Part shown: one piece after another, positions 49,964-60,700 of the stretch
How positions within the stretch are numbered: the first letter of the stretch is position 1
Layout of the letters: the number at the start of each line of letters is the position of its first letter
DNA from: Acanthaster planci
Lineage: Eukaryota; Echinodermata; Asteroidea; Valvatida; Acanthasteridae
Assembly (NCBI RefSeq): GCF_001949145.1
Contig: NW_019091421.1
Coordinates: forward strand, 290,777 to 354,776
Direction of reading: 5' to 3'
Length of the DNA stretch: 64,000 nucleotides
The notes under the pieces: model-generated
The model's input: the letters and a program-made list of their open reading frames with translations, nothing else
The model's database searches: none
What the model was told of the DNA's origin: nothing
Translations under genes and position numbers: made by a program

Positions 49964-52900
49964 TCATTTTCTCTTGGCCCTCTTGTTGCTACGTCTGCCT
50001 GCACCATCTTCCTCAGGATCACTTCTATCTCTACGGCGACGGCGACTGCTGTTGACCAACAATGCATACGTAAGTGTTATCAACACAGCAAACCGTGGAT
50101 TCTTCTTCTTTTTGGACTGAACATTTAATTTTCCTTCCAGATGTGTCTTCTTTGTTGACCTGACCTGGAGTGCCTGCTGTTGGGGCAAACTTGGGTCCTT
50201 GATAAGAAAAGATCTGTTGGGGGGATGTTGGGGGCACCTTATTTTGAATAACTAAAGGGACCCATCAATGTCATTTTTTTAATACAGCTCCTGTAAATAC
50301 TGCTTTCTGTCCCAGAACTTGATTTTTCTATTTTTGTTGTGCCATTTTAAAGGCAAATTGGTACATTCCTAAGCTTTAAGCTAATAAGAATTTGCAAATT
50401 TATGACTTAAGGTACGATGAAATCCAAGACAGAGACCTAAGTTTTACAGCTTTTTCTGAACTGAAACTTTCCAAAAGTTTTGATATTTTGCTGTCATAAA
50501 TTTTGTTTACTTTCAAAATTCCCTGCTATTTTTTTCAGTTCAAGAAAGGTAGTCATTGAGCTAAATTTTCTCACAAATATTTTCAGTGAGTAAATTTAGG
50601 GTTTACCACTTGAACATCAAACCCCCAAAATGAACAATGTCTTCCCCACAAATGCATATCACCGGTCTTGGGTGTAAAACCGTGATTTTGAAAAGTATGG
50701 GCCAGGGCATGAGTGAAGCGATGGATGGCAGCGCGTCCAGTGCATGCATTTACATTGCCTGTATTTGTTTACAAGTGCTTCCAAATACGTTCACCTTTTT
50801 TGCTCTTCGCTACTGCTATCTCTTTTTTTCAACTTTGCAACTGCATTATTTTGAATCCATATGGACCAGATTACTAGAGGGGTTTTTTACAATCGAAAAA
50901 ATGGCTTCATAGAATTTTATGGCTGAATTCTTCAACTGTGCCTAAATTCCCTATAATGAGGGGTGAATTTGCCCATTGTTTTGATTTTAGTCAGGTGCCG
51001 CGCAGATCACGAAAACCCCTGTAGTTTTGAATAGGACCTGGTGTTCTATGCGTTTATACGTCTGTGGTCTTCCCATAATGAAATCTCAGCAACAGCGCCC
51101 TCATTTAAATTGAAAAACATGGCAAATTTCAATGGTTCATAAGTGCACTTTTTGTTAGAATAACCAAAAAGAGATGTCAGATAACTTTCATTTTAAGGAG
51201 TATTAAGTTGCAAACAGCATATTACCAAGTAAAATTTACATCATGGATCCTTTAACCAGCTTTCTGATATTAAAATAGTATGCGTACCTGCTTGTTTGTT
51301 CAGCACTGTGGGAAGCATTCCTGTGCAAAGTTCTTTCACTTCCTGTAGCTTCCTGGTTGGCAGACTGCCGGGAGGTACTTGGTCTGTCTGTAGGGTGATT
51401 CCCTGAATCATGGGCTCGCCTGGTTCTCTGGGATGAAGTCCAGGTGCTCCTCGCAGCACGGAAGGAAGCTTCAATTTGGTTTTCATTGCCGGAGAGATCT
51501 TGGCCATCATCTTCCACATCTCCGGTGGATGTCACTGAAGAGTCACTGGAGGGAGTGTCGTCCTGGGGCTGCCACTCTTCGTCATCCGAGTCAGTGTCGC
51601 CAACTTGGATCCCATAGAGGGAACCGGCCACATCTGCACTGCCTGCCTGCGAGGGGCCTGCTGCAGATAGTTCAGGGGCGTCGCTGCTCGCCGCATGCCT
51701 GCGAATCTTAATGCGGAGTGGATAACGCCTATTCTCTGAAGTCTCTGGTTCAGATTCCTCACTGTCAGAATGACGCTGGGGCGGCAACCCTCCCTCAGAT
51801 GCAAGCTCGCTGCTTGCTTGACCTAGCTGGTTACTCACCTGGTTTGATTCACGGTTGGCTTGTGCAGATTGACTTCTGTCTGAAGTCGACTGGCTTGCCC
51901 TGCTGCCAGATGGAGCAAAAAACTGAGTCCGGGTGGTCGACCAAGGAGTACGCTCGGTGAACTCCAGGATGGGTGGGTCTTCCTCTTCGGCAGGACTGAA
52001 CTCTGCATAGGGACTGTCTCTCCCTGACCAATCTGGGGAGTATCCTTCGTGCCAAGGCTCTTCATCGGGCAATTCATACTGTTCGTGTGTCTCATCGCTG
52101 GTAGACTCCCACTCGTAGTAACTCCTGAACCAGTCATTTGAAGAGCTGTCCGTATGGCCTCGATCAGAACTCTCATCTCTGCTGTGGCTGTCATAACTGG
52201 GGCTCTGGCTACGGCTCCGACTGTTACTGTGACTACGCCTTGGACTGTGGCTAGGGCTGCGGTTAGGACTGCGGCTATAGCTACGGCTCCTGCTGCGACT
52301 GCGGCTACGGCTTCTGCTCAAGCTGTAGCCATGTCGTTGCAGCTCACTTCGCAAAGCATTGATCCGTACATCGGAGTCATAAATTTCGTCCAGCAAGTCT
52401 TGTTCGACACGACTAACACGCTCCGTCACCTCCTGACGAGACTGAATCAGTTTATCCTCTAGATCCTTAAAGCGTTGGTTGAAGGTTTGCTCCATGGCTG
52501 GGGAACAAAGCAAAAACACAGAAAGGGAGTCACTAGAAACGAAAGTCAAGTGTGCCTTCCAAAAATGTATGATATAAAGCGCACTGTAAACTGTACTTCT
52601 AACTTGGCATTTTTATCTTTCAATTATGTCAAAAGCCACTTCAATTTAAGCCAGAAAAAATGGACACACAGAAGCACATATCCTTAAGTTACAGGACGGC
52701 CCATGATCACCTGGGTGTACATGTAAGTGTGAATGAGCATATCCTCTGGAACGTGTGAACTGCCAATGTTGACAGTGCAAATGAAGGTGAGTTTTGAAAT
52801 ACTTTTCGAGATCTTTCACATGTGTACATACATGTATGAATATTGGTCATTAACCCTCCTATGCTGAAGTCACTCTTTGGGTCACTTGGTAAACACCTCA

Positions 52901-53583
52901 AAGAAGCACAGCTGTGTTGTGTTGTGCACTGCACCAACAAGCAAGAGAGTGACCTTGGGCACTTGTGCATATTTGTGCTGTAAAACTAAAGGAGGGTTAA
53001 TACATGTGACAGATCTAAGACATCCAAACAACGTCAAAGACATTGGCAAAGTCCAACGCTTGATCGGTTATAACTTACCTTGCATGCTATTTTTCAAACT
53101 CTGAATACAGTTGTGCTCTTTCATGTTGGCGACTGTCACTGGTAGTCCGCACCCTTTTTTGCACTTCACCAGCCGGTATGGGCACTCCTTTTCATGCTTC
53201 AACATGTCCTTGCGCAGGACGTTCTTGATGCAGCCAGTGTTGAGACAACCCACTAGGGCAAATTCACACTCTTTGGCGTGCTGCTCAATCACTTCCAGCT
53301 TGACGCCCTTGCTGCAGCCCCGCGACTCGTTCTCGCACCGGACCAGCAGGCGGTTGATCATGTTGCGGACGATGGGCAGGACGGGCTTCAGCCGGGAGTT
53401 GCTGAGGTGCTTGCGGCAGCTGGGACAGCTGCGGTGCTCGCTCAGCCAGGTGTTGATGCAGTCCTTGCAGAAGACATGCTGGCAGGGGCTCTCCAGCGGC
53501 TTGTAGAGCACGCTGCGGCAGATACAGCAGATGAGGTCGGGGTCGGGTGGGGTCACAAAGTCATCTACTTCATACTTGGACAT
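49964..53583 (-). CDS. RNF151-like E3 ligase: RING + TRAF-type zinc finger + SR-rich tail
   Basis: Three coding exons with matching phases: 53079-53583, 51288-52497 and 49964-50048 (stop TGA), 599 aa. Residues 19-56 form a C3HC4 RING (C19, C22, C34, H36, C39, C42, C53, C56), so E3 ubiquitin ligase activity is expected. Residues about 75-160 hold TRAF-type zinc finger pairs (for example CENESRGC, EQHAKEC, CLNTGC, HEKECPYRLVKC). The first 20 residues (DDFVTPPDPDLICC) resemble human RNF151. Exon 2 adds a coiled-coil-like stretch (NQRFKDLEDKLIQSRQEVTE), then a long SR/SY/SP repeat tract and an acidic, Ser-rich region; exon 3 is a basic Arg-rich end (RRRRRDRSD, KRAKRK), which suggests a nuclear location. 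Human RNF151 is only about 245 aa and lacks the SR part. The start is the first in-frame ATG; a strong acceptor at 53621/53622 implies an upstream non-coding exon. Confidence 0.88.
50650..51068 (-). mobile_element. Inverted, diverged copy of the 445-bp TIR element
   Basis: Read on the minus strand this matches 42801-43245. Shared blocks include the TIR (TTATACGTCTGTGGT at the right end, one change), AATTCTTCAACTGTGC, GGGGTGAATTTGCCCAT, and TTTGAAAAGTATGGG near the left end. The left terminal inverted repeat is not recognisable. It lies in the last intron of the RNF151-like gene. Confidence 0.8.
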
Positions 53584-54650
53584 TTCCAAGGTTGTTCCCG
53601 GTTTAGCTTTATTTACAAATGCTGACAATGAGAAATTAAAAAAGAAACATATATACTGTATATCTGCATGTTTTCGAATCTTCTATCCAAAAATCTCCAC
53701 ATTTAGAACATGTTTACAACTAACCTGGCTATTTTTTCTAAAAGGGTATATTTCTTAGACTGCACCCAATCTCTTGTGCAGAAATGCGAGTGCATTTTAA
53801 GAGGTGAGCTAACACTTAATGCAGGTCTGTTGGTACATATATTTTTTCCAAAAAATGGGATAAAACAATGTTCTCACACATCAAGCAGCTAGATCAGGCT
53901 GGGTCTAGCTTGAGTACCTCAAGCTCTTAATGCTTGAGACCCCTGGGGTATGTGTGTTCCTTGTAGGAAGGTCAACGACCAACGACACGTTTGTTAATGC
54001 ACAAAAATCACACTTGACGCAACTCCTTTCTCATCATCTGACGCACATGCCCCAGAGGTCCGTGGGTGTGTGTTATAATTAATCAAGCTAAGCTAGACCC
54101 AGTAACTGGGAGATGCCTTAAGTCAGTTCCGTTGTCAAAGCCAGCAGAAGAAGCTCCATTAAAATGCCAACTGTAGCAATAGTCTTAGCCAGCCATACAG
54201 ATCCCAAGTCAGGGCACTCTGAGAACGAAGCATGTAATGAAAAATAAAAGGGAGTTTGCGAAGAAATTCCAATTCCAAACAGACCAGCCGGCTTTGTGAA
54301 TACGGAGTCAGAATACATAAGAACGACACGTTCAATGTGGGTACACAGACAGCTGTGACTCTGCAGCCGGCTATAACTTGGAAGGGATATATGTTCCCCC
54401 GAACTGTGAGGTTCTTGGTCTGTCTTGGTGTACCCCCAACTATGGGGTTTCTTGTCTGTTGCACTCCCACGACAGATGACAAAACTCACTATTCTGGGGG
54501 TAGGATATGTGAGAGGCAGGGTATTCTTCAAGAAGCTTTTTGTGAGTTGAATTTGAATAAATCTGGTACACTGAGTTCTTTAAATTCATGTGAACATAAC
54601 AGTTTGAATTCTCCATAATATATAATGACACTGTCATACTTATACATTAT

Positions 54651-54701
54651 CCCTAACCCTCCTCAATCCTTCACCTGTTGGAGGACTGAGGAGTGTTAGG
54701 G
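54651..54701. repeat. Hairpin with CCCTAA-containing arms, copy 2
   Basis: Arms 54651-54669 and 54683-54701 pair over 19 bp with two mismatches around the same loop (TTCACCTGTTGGA) as copy 1 at 30327-30385. The shared loop shows that the two are copies of one dispersed element, not independent palindromes. Confidence 0.88.
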
Positions 54702-55091
54702 TTAAAGTATAGCTGGTCATGCTTGTGCTTAGTTCCTTGCTCTATGGTTCAAGAGATGCCTTGCACCAATACACTGTGCTATTTTCAATGGATGAGAAGG
54801 GCATAAAGGAAGCAGCCTATTCCAGAGATGGTGGTCGCAATGCAAAAACTTGGGAAAGAGTTCCATATACGTACAACACTAATTTTCCATTAAAATGGTA
54901 TAGGCCTACAGCCGTCAGAAAGTACTAACAAAATTCTGAAGCATTTATTGAGAAAACAGTTAGGCCTAGGTTTTTTCAGACAAGTCCCATTTCTAATGTT
55001 TGTGCACAGGGGCATCAAGTGTTGTAAGCTTGCCCCAAATTATGAGGTATACATCATGATGAGGTATAGACCCAGCACGCAGCGACAGTAA

Positions 55092-55219
55092 GGACAACTC
55101 TACCCCAAGACAACTTGGCCCCAGGACAACTCGGCCCCAAGACAACTGGGACCCAGGACAACTTGGCCCCAAGAAAACTCGGCCCCAGGACAAGTCGGAC
55201 CCAGGACAACTCTGACACA
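55092..55219 (+). repeat. 16-bp minisatellite array, left arm of inverted pair
   Basis: About eight units of the form GACAACTCGGCCCCAA (16 bp, variants GGACCCAG and TGGCCCCA) run head to tail. An array of the complementary unit lies at 56299-56422. The sequence just inside the array (AATAACTCGAACCCA) also has its complement just inside the other array. Confidence 0.9.
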
Positions 55220-56298
55220 ACAATGAATAACTCGAACCCACCGAAATTTTGGCACTCGTTCTTGAAAAACAGCATGTTAATTCATGGAAAGAGGAAAAGC
55301 CTTATTTGGGGGGGACATAAGTTTCAAGACCGTGCAAAAGAAATAAAAATACAGGTGTCATAGCAGATCGAGATGCAGAGACTATAGGAAAACAAACAGC
55401 CACCGCGCTGTACGATTCATATTATTTCCGGAAAACTTGCGTCTTCCTATAATATTGATTTACAGACACTTTTTTATTTAGGCTTCACAGTAATTGATCA
55501 CAGACATCCAGCTTTCGTGACTTTTTTTATCAGTATTAATGGGTGTTTTTTATTATTTTGTTCAAGTGCATAACACAGCAATATCGGAACAATGGGCTAT
55601 AATCTTCGTAAAGCTTAGCTCACTATTGTCAAAGTATAAACTATGGCTTTCCAAAAAAAAAAGCCACTTAAGGAGACTCTGGGATCTGTCACTCATTTTC
55701 ATTAACAGTGCTGGATACCGATATCAATTACATGTAGGCCTAGGGATTAATCATCGCAGTTGAATTAACACGCAGGTCTCTGGTGGGTGACAAACGGGCC
55801 GGCGTCAAGTTCACATCTGGCATGCCGATGTTGGATGTTCGTGCAGTAGGGCCAAGAGCCGTGAAATGCTTTTTGGTGAGCCTGCAAAAAGGCAGATTCA
55901 GACTTCCATACTTCAAGCGAAAGCCAACGCGAAGAGAATTTGTCAGGGAAACGGACGGCACACGTCACAATTGAAGTTTCATTGTGAGGTGCGCCCACGT
56001 TTCAGGCTAACAAATTTCTTTTCAGTTCATGTTTTGGGCCGTTGCAGCCTTGTCTTTGGTGGTGTCTCGGGTACTACTCGGGCATGAAAAAGCGTACGCA
56101 GCGCACATATGACATGCACGATCGCTGGCAGTGGTTACGAAATCTGACCTCTATTGATCATAAATACATCAAAGTGGCCCTCTAGTTGGACCAAAAATCA
56201 CTATTCAATTTCCGAAACTCCACAGATTTTCTCGCATCCAAATTAACCATAATTCTTGTTCATAATTAAAAGCCAACATCCTGTCCCATCCCAGATGG

Positions 56299-56422
56299 CT
56301 GGGTTCGGTCCGAGTTGTCCGTTGTTGGGTCTGAGATGTCCTGGGTCCGAGTTGTTCTGGGTCTGAGATGTCCTGGGTCCCAGTTTTCCTGGGGCCGAGT
56401 TGTCTTGGGGCCGAGTTGTCTC
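56299..56422 (-). repeat. 16-bp minisatellite array, right arm of inverted pair
   Basis: About seven to eight units of the form CTGGGTCCGAGTTGTC and TTGGGGCCGAGTTGTC, the complement of the array at 55092-55219. Together the two arrays bound a 1.33-kb segment with foldback architecture. No transposase frame lies between them. Confidence 0.9.
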
Positions 56423-57710
56423 GAAACCCGTGCAATCAGCTAGGCCTAACTCATGCCTAACTCAATCAGTCAGTGTACCCTAGCCTACCTACAGACAGTA
56501 CCAGATGAGATGAGTTTATAATCTTTATTTGAATTTAACTCACAAAAGGCTTATTGTGCTAACTGTACTAAAATCTGCATATATGTCCCCAGCCCTAGCC
56601 TTTCCCCACATATAAAATTTGTTATACATGTACATGTTTAATAGGTGCCAACAGACAATTTTACCGTCAGATTAACCACGTCCGTAGTGTATGCTTGGTA
56701 CGATTATACCTGATCGATTGTGTGCAATTCCCCGGCCCCTTGGGCTGGCTTCGCTTCCTGAGAAATATTCAATATTGACGGTTGTGCAAGACTATGTTTT
56801 GGGTATCCGACTAAACTAAAAATGAATTATTCATATTGTAACAACAGCGAGCATATGATTGGTACTGTCGAAGGTCAAAGTGCACAATCTTTTGGCGCGC
56901 CGGCGCGCCTTCTGAGCTGAGAATAATGTCTGTTACAACTGACAGGTCTAAGTTGGGTTTGATCGTTTGGCCATAGTTTGGCTGAATTCTTGTGAAAATA
57001 AATCCCATTTTTAATAAGTTACTATTGGTATCTGCAAAGTGGGTAAGTTTTAATGAGTGATCAGTGGGTAAAACTTGTAAAGAAAACACAAAATACTCGG
57101 CTTCACGTAGCGTAGCGTAGCCACTGGCAAGTTGAAAGCACTACTGCGTTGCCTACAGTACGCTGTAGTATTAAAACAGGATTTGATCGGCGGCGGGAAC
57201 TGAGAACTGCAATAAAATAGGAGAGGTTGGGTCTTGGAAGCTTAATAATATCCTGTCAATCAGTCACTATAAGTGATAACAATTTACATCAATATTTTCA
57301 CCGCCAACTTTCCCTTTTTAGCTGGGGGATTGTAAATTTGGGGACCCTGTTTCTGCGTCAATCTCCCCACGGCCACGTGAGGCGCAAACCTAGTAGTATT
57401 ATAGTAATAATAGGCCAGTTGATGTGATGTATCCTCTGGAAAAAGTGGCGTCCGTAGGCCTATATGGGATTCTTTCTTGAAAGTGTTTCAGCTTGAAGTG
57501 ATTTAGCCTTTTTGTTTTATCGCCAATACCACATGGTTGATTTTGAATAATGGTACAAAGGCATTCTAGGAAAGAAAAAGGGGCAAGCATTGCCCATTTG
57601 CTTCCCACAGTGCTTTTGATATTCAAATGATAATTTGAAGAATACCCAACCAAGAGTGTTTGTGTTGTCCTTTTCAGACTGCAGTGCATCATTGACTAAT
57701 GATTGGAATT

Positions 57711-60700
57711 ATGAACACCCAATCTCCAAAGGCCACTGACGGCCAGGTATGATTTCTCAATATTCACTTGCGTGCTTTGCTGACGTGTCAAAAAAAAACA
57801 TTTAGTGCAATTAATTCTATACAACTTAATATAGGAATTTTTTATGTGAAGTTTGAGAAGGAATTCCTATATTACATTCAGTGACAGCTATTTTGCTGGT
57901 TTGTGTGTGATTCATCTTGTTAATAGCCCCTCCAGGATATTTTCTAATTAGCACTGCAAGTTTTTCTGAATTCTATAGAGGTAGTCGCTAGAGTACTTTA
58001 TGTACCAATTCCATCTTTCTGTGAGAGGGATGTGATTCTTGTACTTGCAAGATTTCATGCCTTTTAAAACTATAAATATGAATTCATTTTTTTATTCTGA
58101 AGAAGTGATAAAAATCACAGTTGTTGATCTCCAATACCAGAACATGGATGAGGATGATCTCAGCCTCAAGTTGCCGTCCAGTTTTGCTTCAAAGAATTCA
58201 TCACTGATAACATCCTTCTTCAAACCCAAAACACCTAAGCAGTCAACTGAAAGTCCTCTAGATAATCTCATACGAGGAGATGATGGTGGCTGTCCCAAAA
58301 CGAGCCAAAGAGATATCCCAAGTGATGATCCTTCTTGCAGCGAGATAAAAAATACCTCAGAAGTGAATGCGTCTAGTTATTGTCAAAGGTCAAAGGTCCA
58401 TCCCGAGGAAAAGAAACATGATGGTGGGCTCCATGAACCCTGTATAAATGCAGCAAAACAGGCAAGCAGTTGCAAAGCCATTGTACAACAGGACAAGCTC
58501 AAATCCGGTCACACATGTAAATCTAATGATTCAAAAAGTAGGTTGAAGCAAGAATGCAATAAGCCTCTCAAAGCTGCTCAGATTCAAGGTGTTGACTGCT
58601 TTGGAACTAAAAGTGAAAATAATGCCACAGGTGACCCCTCAAGAAGTACCAGCAAGGCCAGTGGATGTGGCAAATTCTCCAAAAAGCGCAAGAAAAATGC
58701 GGATCAGGACTCCAGTTCTGATGACTTTGAATTTGATAAAAGGACCAAAATGGCCAAAAAGGAGCTCCCGGAAGTTGACACTAAGAAAAGAATAGTGCTG
58801 GATGAAGCTCCGGAGTCTAAGGTCATGGAATCAGGTGAACAGGACAGTGATGCTGCCTCAACTTGCTCCGATGATGACATCTTTGAGGTTGTTGAGCTAC
58901 CTGGTCACCCAAAAGTAATCTCGTACCAAGACTTTCTCAACGAATCCAGGGGGGAGAATCAAGATGAAGAAACTGATCTTGCTGGTCAGTCTGAAAATAG
59001 AATGAAAAATAGCAGTGGGAAACCCTTTCAGAATGATGCAGAAGTGGCTGCAAAAGACAAGAAATTGAACCCAAAGAAATCTGCCCAAGCAGAAAAGAAA
59101 ACCTCCCAAACTGTCAAGAAGCCAAAGAAGTCTAATCCAACTACCAAAACTGAGGATGTGTCTACTGAAACAGTGTTAAGTGCCATGCAAGAGAAGGCAC
59201 GTGGTCAGAAGGGAAGAAGAGGAGAACAGAAATCTGACAATTGTCTTCCAGATGACGATAGCGTGCTTACCATTTCGTACTCAGACTTTCTTGAAGCCAA
59301 ATCTGTTGATCAGTCAGAAAAAAAACCCTCTCCATTACCACTCACAAATCTGAAACAGAAAGTGGTCACCATTGAAGCCGAGGTGCACTCTCCGCCTTGC
59401 AGTAAGCCCCCAAATTCTGTGATTTCTCCCATTACTGTTGATTTGTGCCAGTCCCCAGAGAACCAGCAGACACCTGTCACAAAGAAGAGGACTTCAAATG
59501 TCGTTGTGAATGTATCCGATCTTGATCTGATGATTATCAGTACGGATGATGCTTCAGCAGCATTCGATAACAGGAAGACTAAGACATTGTATAGCATCTT
59601 CCAAAAGAAAGGAACCACGGAGAAACTAAAACAAACAGAATGTAAAGCTCTGAAGGAGGAAGAACCTACCGAGAAATTCAAAGATGCCCATAAAGTATCT
59701 GATGTTAAACCCAAATGTGGCAGGCCAAGAAAACAGCTTAAAAGTTTAGATCTCAATTCAGAAATTAAAGCTAAGACTTCAACAAGAGAGGCTGATGGCA
59801 GTTTGAAAGTGCATCCAAAGACCCAAAACAGCAGACGGGCAAAGAAAACACTGAAGAACATTTTTGACAGCCAGTGGGCAGAGAATACTGAAGAGGAGTT
59901 TGAAGAAGACATTACTAAAAAGGGCAAAGAAGCCACAAACAGAAAGAGAGGAAAAGCAAAGAGATTTGGTAGCAGCAGTGGAGATCGAGAGGAGTCAAGG
60001 GGATGCAAAAAGACCTCCCAGCTGGTGGACGTGGTTGTCATGACATCAACTCCCAAAGCAAAGATTATCAAGGTAAGGGTGTTAATTTTTGGACATGATA
60101 GAAACAGATGTGTGGATTTGATCGTTATGTAAATGTCAAAAGCCCCTATTTGTTTTGATAGTTTTTCAGCTGAAAACTGATTTGTCAGGGGAAAAAAATG
60201 GACAGGTTTATAAATAAAAATTTTTTTTTTGGTCAGAGTATTTTCTGCAAATTTCAGACTTGACTTTTTAAAATCAGACTTAATATTGAAGAAAGACAAT
60301 GACAGTGCCTACGTAACTTAATTGTGTAAGAATTTATCAACAAGTTGTTACAGAGCTGGAGCAGGCTAAGGAGTGATTGTCTCATCACAAATTTATTTGT
60401 GCATTTCTAGCATCAGCAAGACAAAGAAAAAAACTTTGATGGATTTTTATTCCTGAAATGTAATCAAATTCATCTCTGCAAATCTTCGCAGAATGTCAAA
60501 GCCCAGCAGTTACTGAGGAGAGCCAAATCTCGACAGATGAACAAAGCATCCTCACTCCCATCACACACCAAAGACAGCAAACGGAATGCGCAAGGAGCTA
60601 AAGGAGCATCAGAGACGAACTGCAGACTTGACTTGTCGACATCACAGAGGCCAAAACCTGGATCAACAGATCAAGCCAGGAAGCCAAGGGATCTGACAAA

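Larger units (their letters stand above)
53584..57710. other. Divergent intergenic region between RNF151-like and ATAD5
   Basis: This interval has no coding exon that I can support. It should hold both promoters and the inferred upstream non-coding exon of the RNF151-like gene. It contains a hairpin repeat (54651-54701) and a pair of inverted minisatellite arrays (55092-56422). Confidence 0.55.

Noticed and set aside
52154-52462. 102-codon plus-strand frame rich in Ala/Thr/Val
   Set aside because: It is the complement of the SR-repeat tract of the RNF151-like gene; its low complexity comes from the repeats.
53278-53625. 115-codon plus-strand frame opposite the RING exon
   Set aside because: It is the complement of a GC-rich exon whose minus-strand frame has every RING cysteine and histidine in place.
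58039-58140. Extending ATAD5 upstream to the ATG at 58039
   Set aside because: The added residues (MYLQDFMPFKTINMNS...) show no family similarity. An acceptor at 58140 joins in phase to the small exon 57711-57746. The other acceptor at 58120 would be out of phase with that exon.
59310-60299. 329-codon open frame on the minus strand opposite ATAD5
   Set aside because: It mirrors the Lys/Ser-rich ATAD5 exon 58141-60072, has a hydrophobic, Phe/Leu/Ser-rich composition typical of an antisense shadow, and shows no splice partners or family similarity.
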